A stretch of 64,000 nucleotides of DNA from Marinobacter bohaiensis (GTDB taxonomy: Bacteria; Pseudomonadota; Gammaproteobacteria; Pseudomonadales; Oleiphilaceae), in contig NZ_QGEH01000001.1 in NCBI RefSeq assembly GCF_003258515.1, forward strand, positions 2,170,001 through 2,234,000, in the 5' to 3' direction. The position numbers and the translations under genes were made by a program. The notes under the pieces are model-generated. The model was given only the letters and a program-made list of their open reading frames with translations, had not been told where the DNA came from and did not search any database. Positions 34,531 to 43,271 of the stretch are shown in pieces (the first letter of the stretch is position 1; each line of letters opens with the position of its first letter).

Positions 34531-36807
34531 TCAAGCGCTGGCCACGAGCCCCACCGGCGCCAGGTCGTCGCCGGATTCGGTCACCGTGCCGATGATCGCG
34601 GCCTGCGGGTAGCCCCGTTCGCGCAGGGCTTCGACGCAGGCCTCCGCCTGGTCAGCCGGTACGCCAGCCAGCAGCCCGCCGGCTGTCTGGGGGTCGAACA
34701 GGATCGGGTAGCGCGGGTGTGCGGCCATTGCCTGCTGGTTCCGGAGCGCGCGCCGCAGTCGCACGTTGGCCGGTTGCAGGGAGCTGAGGATGCCCTCGGC
34801 GAGCGTCTCTTCCGCACCGTCCAGTAGCGGCAGGGCGGACAGGTCCAGTGTGACGTCCACGCCCGACGGCCGGGTCATCTCCACCAGGTGGCCCAGCAGG
34901 CCGAAACCGGTCACGTCGGTGCAGGCGTGGGCGCCGTGTTCGATGAGGCATCGCGCGCCGCGCTGGTTGGACAGCTGCATCTGCTCAAGGGCGTTATCGA
35001 TCCACCGGCCCCGGGTCTTCAGGCGCGGGTAAGCCGCAAACAGCGTTCCGGTACCGAGCGGTTTGGTGAGGATCAGCGCGTCGCCCGGGCGCAGCCCGTC
35101 CTTGCGCAGCGCCTGTGCCGGATCCACCAGGCCGTTCACGGCAAAACCCAGCGCCAGCTCACGCCCTTCGCCGGTGTGGCCGCCGACCAGGGCGCAGCCC
35201 GCCGCGTTCAGCACATCCACCGCACCGCTCATCATCTGGTAAACCAGCTCTTCCACCTTGGACTCCACGCCGCTGGGCACGGTGGCGACGGCCGTGGCGG
35301 TCTGCGCATCGGCGCCCATGGCGAAAATATCGCCGAGGCTGTGGTTGGCGGCGATGCGGCCAAACACATAGGGGTCGTCGACGAACGCCCGGAAGAAATC
35401 GATGGTCTGGACGCTGGCCTTGCCGGGCGGTACCGCGACGATGGCGGCGTCGTCCGGCGAGTGTAGGCCGACCAGGACATCGTCGCGATCCACCGGCCGA
35501 ATCCTGTCCAGCGCGCGGGACAGGACGGTGCTGCCCACCTTGGCGCCGCAGCCGCCGCAGCGCATGGCCACCGCCGAGATGGCCTGGGCCGCGTCTTCCT
35601 CGCTGGCCGCCGCCCGGGTGTCCGCCGCACCGGATTCTTCCGCCATCGCCGGCAGGTCGTTGAATCGGGCCATGAACGTGCGGTCGATACGATCCTTCCA
35701 ACGCCAGACCCAGCGCCCCGCCAGGCTGACGTTGCCGCGGGAGGCGATCGCGTACTGATCGCCGGTGCTGATCAACGCCAGCCAGCGTGCCTGCGGCCGG
35801 AAGGGTCGCAACGGCTCGCCGAGGGCGGCGCGGGCCAGGTTGCGCGCCAACGGCATGCCCTGGCGCACCGCGAAGACGCCGGCTTTTTCCCGGGGGTAGT
35901 GGGTCATGTCGGCGATGTCGCCGGCGGCGAAGATGCGATCGTCGGATTCGGTCTGGAGCGTGTCGCGGGTCCGAATGAAGCCGTCATTGTTCAAAGCCAG
36001 CCCGGTGCTAGCCAGCCATGCGGGACCGCCGGCCTGGGTGACCCAGAGGGTTTCGTCCACCGCCTGGGACGAACCGCCGGCGGTGTGCAACTGACTGGCG
36101 GAGACGCGCACAACCGGGTCGCCGAAGTGGCACTGGATCTGGCGATCGTCCAGCACGTCAGCCATGCGCTGGCGCACTCGACGGTTGTGGGTCGGCAGCA
36201 GGGTGGATTCGGCGTCGAACAGATGGAACTGGAGCTGCCGCGGGTCCTTGCCCTGGGCCCGTAACTCGTTGCGCAGCCGGTACTGCAGCGCCAGCATCAG
36301 CTCGACGCCGCCGGCGCCCGCTCCGACGACGGCGATACTCATCGGCCCGCGGTGCTGCCGGACGCGTTCAAGCAGAGCCAGCCAGCGAGCGTTGAAATCC
36401 CGGATCGGCTTGACCGGCAGCGCGTGCTGGTCGGCGCCCTCCACATCCGCCAGACGGGGCGCGGAACCGATGTTGATTGACAGTAGGTCGTAGGCCACCG
36501 GTGGGCGGTTGCGGCACAGGACCCGCTGTGAATCCCGATCGATGCCGACGGCTTCGTCGTGGAAAAAGCGCGCCCCGGCAAACTCGGCCAGACGCCGCAG
36601 GTCGATGTGGACCTCATCGTAGCTGTAGTGGCCCGCCACATAGCCGGGCAGCATGCCGGAATAGGGCGTGTGGGTGTCGCGCGCAATCAGCGTGAGGCGC
36701 ACGCCCGGCACCGGTTTCATCGCGAAGCGTTTGAGCACGCCAACATGGCTGTGGCCGCCGCCGACCAGGACGATATCGCGCAGGACGGGTTGTTCGGGCG
36801 TTTGCAT
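34531..36807 (-). CDS. selD: FAD-dependent oxidoreductase fused to selenophosphate synthase (SelD)
   Basis: A 758-residue two-domain protein. Residues 1 to about 380 form an NDH2-like pyridine nucleotide-disulfide oxidoreductase, with the FAD motif IVLVGGGHSHVGVLKRF, VVGAGAGGVELMLAL and the second FAD contact FAAGDIADM. Residues from about 410 to the end are SelD, which makes selenophosphate from selenide and ATP. The nucleophile region reads RCGGCGAKVG, with Cys420 and Lys423 aligning to Cys17 and Lys20 of E. coli SelD, followed by DDAAI, RIAANHSLGDIFAMGA and VGGHTGEG. No Sec codon is used. AAGGA precedes the ATG. The fusion suggests that electrons from NAD(P)H are used to keep or make selenide beside the synthase (inference). 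Downstream genes encode a PhnDCE-like importer. Confidence 0.93.
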   Translation of the reverse strand: MQTPEQPVLRDIVLVGGGHSHVGVLKRFAMKPVPGVRLTLIARDTHTPYSGMLPGYVAGHYSYDEVHIDLRRLAEFAGARFFHDEAVGIDRDSQRVLCRNRPPVAYDLLSINIGSAPRLADVEGADQHALPVKPIRDFNARWLALLERVRQHRGPMSIAVVGAGAGGVELMLALQYRLRNELRAQGKDPRQLQFHLFDAESTLLPTHNRRVRQRMADVLDDRQIQCHFGDPVVRVSASQLHTAGGSSQAVDETLWVTQAGGPAWLASTGLALNNDGFIRTRDTLQTESDDRIFAAGDIADMTHYPREKAGVFAVRQGMPLARNLARAALGEPLRPFRPQARWLALISTGDQYAIASRGNVSLAGRWVWRWKDRIDRTFMARFNDLPAMAEESGAADTRAAASEEDAAQAISAVAMRCGGCGAKVGSTVLSRALDRIRPVDRDDVLVGLHSPDDAAIVAVPPGKASVQTIDFFRAFVDDPYVFGRIAANHSLGDIFAMGADAQTATAVATVPSGVESKVEELVYQMMSGAVDVLNAAGCALVGGHTGEGRELALGFAVNGLVDPAQALRKDGLRPGDALILTKPLGTGTLFAAYPRLKTRGRWIDNALEQMQLSNQRGARCLIEHGAHACTDVTGFGLLGHLVEMTRPSGVDVTLDLSALPLLDGAEETLAEGILSSLQPANVRLRRALRNQQAMAAHPRYPILFDPQTAGGLLAGVPADQAEACVEALRERGYPQAAIIGTVTESGDDLAPVGLVASA

Positions 36808-36838
36808 CCGTGTTCCTTAACAGCTCGGGAGGCGACGT

Positions 36839-36867
36839 ATGATACGCGTTGCAGCGCCGGACGGCAG
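36839..36867 (-). promoter_or_regulatory. Possible promoter of selD
   Basis: On the minus strand TATCAT (36844-36839) is 17 bases from CTGCCG (36867-36862), ending 32 bases before the selD ATG. The -10 is good and the -35 is weak, so confidence is low. Confidence 0.35.
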
Positions 36868-36931
36868 CCGCCTGGCATGCCGGGCATAACACCGCACGTT
36901 CATGGACGCTGGAATAACCGGATCGAACAGG

Positions 36932-36951
36932 GGCGGCCCGGGCGGGCCGCC
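36932..36951 (-). terminator. GC-rich hairpin after the histone-like gene
   Basis: GGCGGCCCG and CGGGCCGCC form an almost loop-less nine-base inverted repeat 15 bases beyond the stop of the histone-like gene. No U-tract follows, so termination here is inferred from position only. Confidence 0.4.
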
Positions 36952-36965
36952 ACCAGGGAAGGGGA

Positions 36966-37676
36966 TCAGGCGAGCAGTTTCTTGGCCTCGGCCGACCAGC
37001 TGTCGTAGCCGCGCATGCTGGAGAACTGCTTCATCTTCTCCTTCTCGTCGGCGGAGGGCTCCGCGATCTGACGGATCGTGGTGATCCCCATCGCCTGCAT
37101 CTTCTTTGCCGTGGCCGGCCCGATGCCCTTGACCTTGGTGAGGTCGGTTTGACTCACCGCGTTGGTCTTGGCTGCCGCTGGCTTCTTCGCAGCCGGCGCT
37201 TTGGCTGAGGATTTGGCGGGGGCCTTGGAGGAAGGCTTGGCTGAAGACTTGGCGGGCGCCTTCTTGCTCGCGCTCTTCGCGGTCTTCCCGGAGCCGTTAC
37301 TGGCCTTCTTGGCGGTCTTGGCCTTGGCCGGAGTCGCTTGCTCGACCTTCTCGGATGCGGACTCGATGGCCTTGGTGGCACTCTTCTCGACTTCCTTGCT
37401 GGCCAGCCCGACCCGCTCAAGCAGGTGGTGCTGCAGATCGTGGAAGTCCTGCAGGCGACGGTCGAGTTCGTCGTTGAAGCGCTTCATCTCGCGCTCACGC
37501 AGTTTCTCGATTTCATCGAGTAGTTTCTTGATGGGTTCCTGGACCTGATTCTGCAGGGCGTCGAACTGCTTGAAAGCGTCGTTGATCAGTTTCTCGATCT
37601 GGTTGGAGGTCTTGTCGAATTCCTTGTTGACCTTCTTGACCAGCTTGTCCACACCGGCCTTTTCTTTCTTTGCCAT
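36966..37676 (-). CDS. Histone H1-like protein with coiled-coil N-terminus and helix-hairpin-helix tail
   Basis: A 236-residue, very basic protein in three parts. Residues 1-110 are helical with heptad character (FDKTSNQIEKLINDAFKQF, IKKLLDEIEKLREREMKRF), resembling phasin/PhaF-like segments. Residues 112-175 are a Lys/Ala/Pro-rich histone H1-like linker with repeated APAKSSAK and KKAP units. Residues 178-236 contain a helix-hairpin-helix-like domain (LTKVKGIGPATAKKMQAMG) followed by IRQIAEPSADEKEKM. This points to a nucleoid-associated or granule-and-DNA-bridging protein, as for PhaF and AlgP-type proteins (inference). A potential ribosome site (GGGGAA) lies before the ATG. No PHA synthesis gene is in the window. 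Confidence 0.85.
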   Translation of the reverse strand: MAKKEKAGVDKLVKKVNKEFDKTSNQIEKLINDAFKQFDALQNQVQEPIKKLLDEIEKLREREMKRFNDELDRRLQDFHDLQHHLLERVGLASKEVEKSATKAIESASEKVEQATPAKAKTAKKASNGSGKTAKSASKKAPAKSSAKPSSKAPAKSSAKAPAAKKPAAAKTNAVSQTDLTKVKGIGPATAKKMQAMGITTIRQIAEPSADEKEKMKQFSSMRGYDSWSAEAKKLLA

Positions 37677-37890
37677 GGCTTGGTTCCCCGTTTGCTATGG
37701 TTTTCAGACTGCGGCATTACACGGTTCTGGACGGCCGCCGACGCGTGGGTCGGTGCCTGCACAATCGATAGCGTCATTACCGACGGTCAACGAATCACCC
37801 GCGGTAACAACATCTGGGGAAGGGGATTCCGGCCCCGTCCCTGTGACCATTCAACAACCGGCCGAGCCTGGCTCGACGGGCGCAGGCGAC

Positions 37891-38301
37891 TCAGGCGGTC
37901 TGGGTGGCGCCTGTCGTGCCCGGCTGCTCCCGGCGGGACTTCAGGGTCTGCTTGCGCGCCAGTACTTCCTGGATACGCTCGAGCTTCCCCCGCACGTCCG
38001 CGTCGGTTTTTTCGGCTGTATTAAGAAAATCAAGCGAGTAGAAGAAGTTGCTACAGTGTTTTCGCACTTCTACAACGAGCCCTTCGAGGCCTTCGGCGCG
38101 GATGTTTTCGAACGGCATCTTCATCACCAGATCGAACTGGATGGTGTCTCCAGGCTCGAAAACCTTGTCCGTCTTGAGAATGCATCCGTACTGGTCCAGC
38201 CCGAACAGGCGGGTCTCGACCATTTCTTTTCTGAACAGGCTCTTCTTGTAGCGGAAGCGCGCTGTCAGGTCGGGCAGGGGCTGTCTATCTGTAAGATCCA
38301 T
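37891..38301 (-). CDS. PilZ-like protein with degenerate ligand motifs
   Basis: A 136-residue protein with a PilZ-type fold judged by its pattern: LTARFRYKKSLFRKEMVETRLFGLDQYGCIL, FEPGDTIQFDLVMKM, and a C-terminal part resembling the other PilZ protein (FFYSLDFLN followed by a helix with RIQEVLARKQ). The cyclic di-GMP motifs are poor: the second reads LDQYGC, lacking the Ser of (D/N)xSxxG, so binding may be lost or altered. The frame is open to 38400; the ATG at 38301 is chosen because it starts at MDLTDRQPLPDL, although no clear ribosome site is seen. It stands alone between the histone-like gene and the GNAT-nitrilase gene, same strand. Confidence 0.7.
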   Translation of the reverse strand: MDLTDRQPLPDLTARFRYKKSLFRKEMVETRLFGLDQYGCILKTDKVFEPGDTIQFDLVMKMPFENIRAEGLEGLVVEVRKHCSNFFYSLDFLNTAEKTDADVRGKLERIQEVLARKQTLKSRREQPGTTGATQTA

Positions 38302-38621
38302 TGGATTAAGACCGTCGTCACGGCTCGCTTGGTTCTTGGTTCGGGACAGGGTGCTTCCGCTAAAGTCAGGTGGCGAAGTCGTTCGCCGGGCGGTCAGCAC
38401 GTCTTCAGTCCGAAAGGCGTTGATCTGTCAATATTGCTCAAACTCTAGTCAGGCTTGCCCAATACCGCAATCCAGTCCCTTCGGAACAATAAGCGTTTTG
38501 AATCACCGTTCAAGTCTAACGGGTGTCGATCCAGGCCAAAAGTAGACCCAGAGTAACCATTTGTGACGTTTTGTGCCACGCCAGGCGAATGATCCTTCGC
38601 CCTAGCGTGGCAACGGTGCTG
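38302..38621. other. Intergenic region with no gene
   Basis: About 320 bases between the PilZ-like gene and the end of the GNAT-nitrilase gene. It holds the hairpin at 38574-38612 and, on the minus strand, a possible promoter with TTGCGG (38470-38465) and TAGAGT (38447-38442) 17 bases apart, about 140 bases before the PilZ-like ATG. I see no coding sequence in it. Confidence 0.4.
38574..38612 (-). terminator. Hairpin after the GNAT-nitrilase gene
   Basis: TGCCACGC (38574-38581) pairs with GCGTGGCA (38605-38612), and inside it GGCGAA (38584-38589) pairs with TTCGCC (38596-38601). It begins ten bases after the gene's stop. No T-tract follows on the minus strand, so it may stabilise the mRNA end or act with Rho. 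Confidence 0.5.
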
Positions 38622-40148
38622 CTAATCGTCGTTCATACCCACGCTGTACATGTCGGTACGGCGGTCTTTCAGGTTGGTGACGGAGCCTTCGTTGCGGACC
38701 AGTTTGAGCTTCTCCAGGTCCATGTCCGAGAACATGATCATCTCGGTGTTGGGCGTGGTCTCCGCCATCACCGCATCGTGCGGGAAGGCAAAGTCCGACG
38801 GCGAGAACACGGACGACTGGGCGTACTGGACGTCCAGGTTCTCGACCTTGGGCAGGTTGCCGACGCTGCCGGTGATCACCACGTAGCACTCGTTCTCGAT
38901 CGCACGGGCCTGGCCACAGTGGCGGACGCGCAGGTAGCCGTTCTTGGTGTCGGTCCAGAAGGGCACGCAGATGATGTCCACGTCCTGACTGGCGGCGATC
39001 CGCCCCAGCTCCGGGAACTCGATGTCGTAGCAGATCATGATGGCCACGCGCCCAGCGTCGGTATCGAACACCTGGAACTGGTTGCCGCCTTCGATGACCC
39101 AGTCGCGACGCTCGTGGGGCGTGATGTGGATCTTGCGCTGCTCGTCGACGCGCCCGTCCCGGTGACACAGGTAGGACACGTTATAGAGACGGTCGTTATC
39201 GAGCAGCGGCATGGAGCCGGTGATGATGTTGATGTTGTAGCTGACCGCCATCTCCGACATCTGGTCACGGAACTGTTCGGTGAATCCGGCCAGGAAACGA
39301 ATCGCGCGGGTCTGGTCCAACTGGTCTGTCAGGCCCATCAGCGGCGCGTTGAAGAATTCCGGGAACAGGGCGAAGTCACTCTTGTAGTCGGACAGCGCGT
39401 CGACAAAGTACTCCACCTGCTTGAGCACTTCCTCCACGGAGGTGAACTCCCGCATCTGCCATTGCACGGCACCCATCCGCACCTGGGTCTTGCGCGTCTG
39501 CAGCACCGGCTGCGGCGGCGTGAACAGGATGTTGTTCCACTCGAGGAGCGTTGCGTAACCCATTGATTTTTCGTCCTCCGGCAGATACTTGTGCATCAAC
39601 CGGGTGACCTGGAAATCGTTTGACAGCTGGAAGGTGAGGATCGGATCGTAGATCTCCTTGCGGTCCACGCGCTCGATGTATTCGGCCGGCGTGAACTGGT
39701 CGGAGAACTTGTGGTAATTGGGGATGCGCCCGCCAGCGAGGATCGCGCGGAAGTTGCGCGACCGGCACAGTTCCTTGCGCGCTTCGTAGAGCCGGCGACC
39801 GAGCCGGTAGCCGCGATAGTCCGGGTGGATAAACACGTCGAGACCGTAGAGCGCATCGCCCTTGGCGTTATGGCGGATGCGTTCGTTCTTGAGGATCAGG
39901 TCGTCGTAGGTATGCGGGTTACTGAAGCGCTCGTAGTTGACGCACACGGTCAGGGCCACGGCGATCAACTCGCCACTGTCCTCGATGCAGATCTGGCCGT
40001 CCGGGAACTGTTCCACCAGCCCCTGGATCGTGTCCTCCGGCCAGGCCCCGCCGATGTCGTCGTAGATCAGATCCATCAGCCCCTTGAGCTGCGGATAGTC
40101 GTCTGGAGTCAGATTGCGAAGATTGAGGTGCAGTTCTTCGTGGGCCAT
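38622..40148 (-). CDS. GNAT acetyltransferase-nitrilase superfamily fusion
   Basis: A 508-residue two-domain protein. Residues 1 to about 210 form a GNAT-type N-acetyltransferase (FIHPDYRGYRLGRRLYEARKEL holds the acetyl-CoA loop). Residues 225-508 form a carbon-nitrogen hydrolase with the Glu-Lys-Cys triad: Glu in LFPEFF, Lys in EQRKIHITPHE and Cys in IMICYDIEFPELG. The two-domain arrangement is a known proteobacterial family whose substrate is not established; amide release from an acylated amine is plausible. The ATG start lies on a well conserved MAHEELHLNLRNL opening. It is transcribed away from MCP1, with about 235 bases between them. Confidence 0.9.
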   Translation of the reverse strand: MAHEELHLNLRNLTPDDYPQLKGLMDLIYDDIGGAWPEDTIQGLVEQFPDGQICIEDSGELIAVALTVCVNYERFSNPHTYDDLILKNERIRHNAKGDALYGLDVFIHPDYRGYRLGRRLYEARKELCRSRNFRAILAGGRIPNYHKFSDQFTPAEYIERVDRKEIYDPILTFQLSNDFQVTRLMHKYLPEDEKSMGYATLLEWNNILFTPPQPVLQTRKTQVRMGAVQWQMREFTSVEEVLKQVEYFVDALSDYKSDFALFPEFFNAPLMGLTDQLDQTRAIRFLAGFTEQFRDQMSEMAVSYNINIITGSMPLLDNDRLYNVSYLCHRDGRVDEQRKIHITPHERRDWVIEGGNQFQVFDTDAGRVAIMICYDIEFPELGRIAASQDVDIICVPFWTDTKNGYLRVRHCGQARAIENECYVVITGSVGNLPKVENLDVQYAQSSVFSPSDFAFPHDAVMAETTPNTEMIMFSDMDLEKLKLVRNEGSVTNLKDRRTDMYSVGMNDD

Positions 40149-40383
40149 TCAGGCGTCTCCCGGGCAGGTTGGAGGCTGTTGCAGAGCGTTACAAAAAAGG
40201 CTGTTCAATAAGGGTTTAGCATAACAGATCCCAAGATGACCTTGCGGTAACATTCGCGCATCCATCACAGGGATGCTCGTCGTTCCCGGCTTGTCGCCGG
40301 AGTTGCCGCGGTCACCGCCGGCGGTTTCACGCCAGCATCCAACCCCCTTGATGCCAACCCCTGATGCTTGAGGAACGCTCCCC

Positions 40384-42273
40384 ATGAGCAGTATGTCATT
40401 CGGCCAGAAGTTGCTGACCGCCGTGGCCATTCTTCTGATTATCGTTGTCAGCCTGTACGCGTTGACCGGCGACCGTCGTCTGGTCACCACAACCGAAACC
40501 TACGTAGAAGCCATGGTTGAGGATTCCGTCAACCAGAGCACCGCCAGCATTGCCGAATGGCTCAATGCCAAGATGGATATGACCGAGTCCACCGCCGCGG
40601 CCCTGGCGAAAGTGGACTCCAGGGCCCAGGCCCGCGTGCTGCTGCAGGCGGCCACGCGCGGTGGCGGCTTCAACGATGTCTACATCGGCCGCGCCGACGG
40701 CTTCATGATGATGCCCACCGAAGCCCGGGACGCCACACTGCCGGCTGACTTCGACCCACGCACGCGCCCCTGGTACAAGCTGGCCCGCCAGAAGGGCAGC
40801 GGCACCTTCACCGAGCCGTTCGTCAACGTCACCGACGGCGGCATCATCCTGTCCGCCGCGGCGCCGGTGAAATCCGGCACCTTCGAAGGCGTGGTCGGGG
40901 CCGACATCACCCTGAAGACGATCGACCAACTGCTGTCGTCCGTGACTCTGGCGGACACCGGCTACACCACGCTGATCAACCGTCAGGGCACCATTCTCTA
41001 CCACCCGGACGCTGAGCTGGTGGGCAAGAACATCAAGAGCCTGCTGGGCAAAGCGCCGGAGCTGGATGGTGAGTCCCGGAGCTACACCATCGACGGAGAA
41101 GACTGGCGGGTAAGCTTCAACCACATCGACGATGCGCGCGCGGTCGACTGGTACCTGGGTACTGTCGCCAACGAAAACCTGATCATGGCACCGGTTCACG
41201 ATGCGCGGGTCACCGGTTCGATCATTGCCGTTGTGGGCATTCTGCTGACCCTGGTGGTGCTGCACTTCATGCTGCGCAGCCTGATGGCGCCGGTACGCAA
41301 CCTGCAGGGTGCCATGCAGGATATCGCCAGCGGCGAAGCGGACCTGACCAAGCGCCTGGAAATCAGTAGTCGCGACGAGTTCGGCCAGACCGCCGAGAAC
41401 TTCAACGCGTTTGTCAGCAACGTACAGGCGGTCGTGCGGGACGTGCAGCGTGGCGCTATCGAACTGCGCGACGCCGTCGGCTCCCTGAAGCAGACCGCCA
41501 GCGCCAGCCGTGGCAGCGTCGAGAATCAGCAGGGCGAAATCGACATGGTGGCCACGGCCATCAACGAGATGTCCGCCGCCGCCAACGAGATCGCCCAGTC
41601 GGCCCAGCAGACGGCGGATGCCGCCAACACCGCCGACACCGATGCCCAGGAAACCCGCCAGACAGTGACCGCGTCCCGCGATGCCGTCGAGCGCCTGGCG
41701 TCCGAGATCGGTTCCGCGTCTGAAGTCATCGAGCGCCTGGGCCAGGACGTCACCCAGATCAACACCATCCTGGAGGTCATCCAGGATGTGGCGGAACAGA
41801 CCAACCTGCTGGCCCTGAATGCCGCCATCGAGGCGGCCCGGGCGGGCGAAGCCGGTCGTGGCTTCGCGGTGGTGGCCGATGAAGTCCGCAGCCTGGCCCG
41901 TCGCACCCACGACAGCACCGAAGAGATCAACAGCATGATCGAACGGCTGCAAAAGGGCGCCGACGATGCCGTCAAGGTGATGCAGGATTCCCGCGCCATC
42001 TCCAATGTGTCCATGGAAAAAGCCCAGGACGCCATGGACGCCCTGAACCGTATTGCCGAGGCGATCACCTCGATCAGCAACATGACCACCCAGATCGCCA
42101 CGGCGTCGGAAGAGCAGACGTCCGTCACCGAGGAACTCAACGCGTCCATCACGCGCATTTCCGAGCAAGGTCAGGAGGCCGCCCGCGCCGCCAGCGACAA
42201 CGACCACTACAGCGGCAAGATCGACGAAATCGGCAGCCACCTGCACGACAACGTCGACCGCTTTATCGTCTGA
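40384..42273 (+). CDS. Methyl-accepting chemotaxis protein with dCache domain (paralogue 1)
   Basis: A 629-residue transmembrane chemoreceptor. Layout: TM1 at about 9-27, a periplasmic dCache_1 sensor at about 33-270, TM2 at about 277-297, HAMP at about 298-350, and an MA signalling domain with the conserved tip [24 protein letters not shown] reading into [15 protein letters not shown]. The distal ligand module has Arg128 and Trp130 (RPWY) but Phe146 and Asn148 where amino-acid sensors have Tyr and Asp; Asp174 is kept. No C-terminal CheR/CheB tether pentapeptide is present (ends VDRFIV). GAGGAA precedes the ATG. It is followed by a long hairpin and the convergent arginase-like gene. No FliA promoter was found upstream, unlike for its two paralogues. 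Confidence 0.93.
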   Translation: MSSMSFGQKLLTAVAILLIIVVSLYALTGDRRLVTTTETYVEAMVEDSVNQSTASIAEWLNAKMDMTESTAAALAKVDSRAQARVLLQAATRGGGFNDVYIGRADGFMMMPTEARDATLPADFDPRTRPWYKLARQKGSGTFTEPFVNVTDGGIILSAAAPVKSGTFEGVVGADITLKTIDQLLSSVTLADTGYTTLINRQGTILYHPDAELVGKNIKSLLGKAPELDGESRSYTIDGEDWRVSFNHIDDARAVDWYLGTVANENLIMAPVHDARVTGSIIAVVGILLTLVVLHFMLRSLMAPVRNLQGAMQDIASGEADLTKRLEISSRDEFGQTAENFNAFVSNVQAVVRDVQRGAIELRDAVGSLKQTASASRGSVENQQGEIDMVATAINEMSAAANEIAQSAQQTADAANTADTDAQETRQTVTASRDAVERLASEIGSASEVIERLGQDVTQINTILEVIQDVAEQTNLLALNAAIEAARAGEAGRGFAVVADEVRSLARRTHDSTEEINSMIERLQKGADDAVKVMQDSRAISNVSMEKAQDAMDALNRIAEAITSISNMTTQIATASEEQTSVTEELNASITRISEQGQEAARAASDNDHYSGKIDEIGSHLHDNVDRFIV

Positions 42274-42288
42274 GGTTTCCCTTCCAAC

Positions 42289-42327
42289 TCCCTGTCCGGC
42301 CGATATTTTCTTTCGGCCGGACAGGGA
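42289..42327. terminator. 15-bp stem hairpin between MCP1 and the arginase-family gene
   Basis: The inverted repeat at 42289-42303 and 42313-42327 is perfect over 15 base pairs (arms beginning TCCCTGTCCGGCCGA) with a nine-base loop. It lies 15 bases after the MCP1 stop and 45 bases from the convergent gene's stop, so it can end transcripts from both sides. A T-tract is lacking. Confidence 0.6.
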
Positions 42328-42372
42328 ATGGGCGAAGGCCGGAGTGTTCCCGCCAACGCTTCTTGCACGGCA

Positions 42373-43260
42373 CTAGCTTTCGCGCTGTCCAATCAAGGGC
42401 AGTGCGTCCAGCATCGTCTTGAGCGCCTGCGCGTCCCATGGCAGGTGTTCGGCGATTCCAAGTCCGACGACATCCGCTTCCTTCGCCACATCGCATAGCA
42501 CCTTGACGGTTTCAGCCATGCCAAGCTTGCCCTGGGCAATGCCCTCAAAGGTCTCAGCCGTGGCGTCCGGTTTGGCAAAGAGCAGGGCGCGGAACAAGGT
42601 CGGATCCAGGGCATCCAGATCGAAGTGAATCGCCAGATGTTTCGCGCCGGTCGAGCGGAACCATTCCAGGACCGGCTCGGCACCCCGCTCGGCGACGGTT
42701 TCGGGGGCAACGTTGTTCAGCCCGTGACGCGCCATTTCCTGCTGTTCCCACGGCGAGGCGTCATTGACGCCGAGATAGCAGACGTTTGCAGGCCTGACGG
42801 GCTTGCGAACGTGATCGCGAAATTCATCGTCGCCGTGCCCCAGCAGGTTGCCGAGTACCATCGCATGCCCGTTCTCGAACTGCTCCGGCGTCATGATGTC
42901 CGGGTGCGCATCTACCCAGAGTACCGCCAGGTCATCCTCGTAGCGCTCGTTCAGGTAGGCAAAGGGGGCGAGGTCCACCAGACAATCGCCGCCGATCACC
43001 ACGACGCGGTCCGGGCTGTGTTTGTCGATCTTCCGGCGCGCGTCCCGCAGCTGTTCCAGCAGCGTGGTTCGCGCGAGGATACCTTGCTCATTCCGCAGCT
43101 CACGGCCATCCGGCAACCCCACGTCCACCTCTTCGGTCGGCCCGTCGTGAACGGGAGCCAGCCAGTTCAGAAGCCGGGCACCGAGGTGGTAGAGGCCGTT
43201 GTTGCCGCCCTGCCATTGCGGGAAGATCAAGCGCAAGGTGTTGTCAGTGTGCTGAGTCAT
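42373..43260 (-). CDS. Arginase/ureohydrolase-family protein with altered first metal motif
   Basis: A 295-residue protein of the arginase-agmatinase-formiminoglutamase superfamily. Metal motifs in order: IGGDCLVDLAPF in place of GGDHS, so the first metal-binding His is Cys; WVDAHPDIM with the canonical Asp-His-Asp; and HFDLDALDP with both Asp. The fold and second metal site look intact, so it may be an amidinohydrolase of unusual metal use, or a non-arginase member. GGAG precedes the ATG at 43260; the frame is open to 43320. It starts 11 bases after the quinone oxidoreductase gene ends on the same strand, the likely third gene behind an AraC regulator. Confidence 0.85.
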   Translation of the reverse strand: MTQHTDNTLRLIFPQWQGGNNGLYHLGARLLNWLAPVHDGPTEEVDVGLPDGRELRNEQGILARTTLLEQLRDARRKIDKHSPDRVVVIGGDCLVDLAPFAYLNERYEDDLAVLWVDAHPDIMTPEQFENGHAMVLGNLLGHGDDEFRDHVRKPVRPANVCYLGVNDASPWEQQEMARHGLNNVAPETVAERGAEPVLEWFRSTGAKHLAIHFDLDALDPTLFRALLFAKPDATAETFEGIAQGKLGMAETVKVLCDVAKEADVVGLGIAEHLPWDAQALKTMLDALPLIGQRES

Positions 43261-43271
43261 TGGGTCACTCC

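Noticed and set aside
40149-40383. A riboswitch in the leader of MCP1
   Set aside because: Short inverted repeats (for example around GCATCC and GGATGC) exist, but no known riboswitch core such as the GEMM motif could be recognised.
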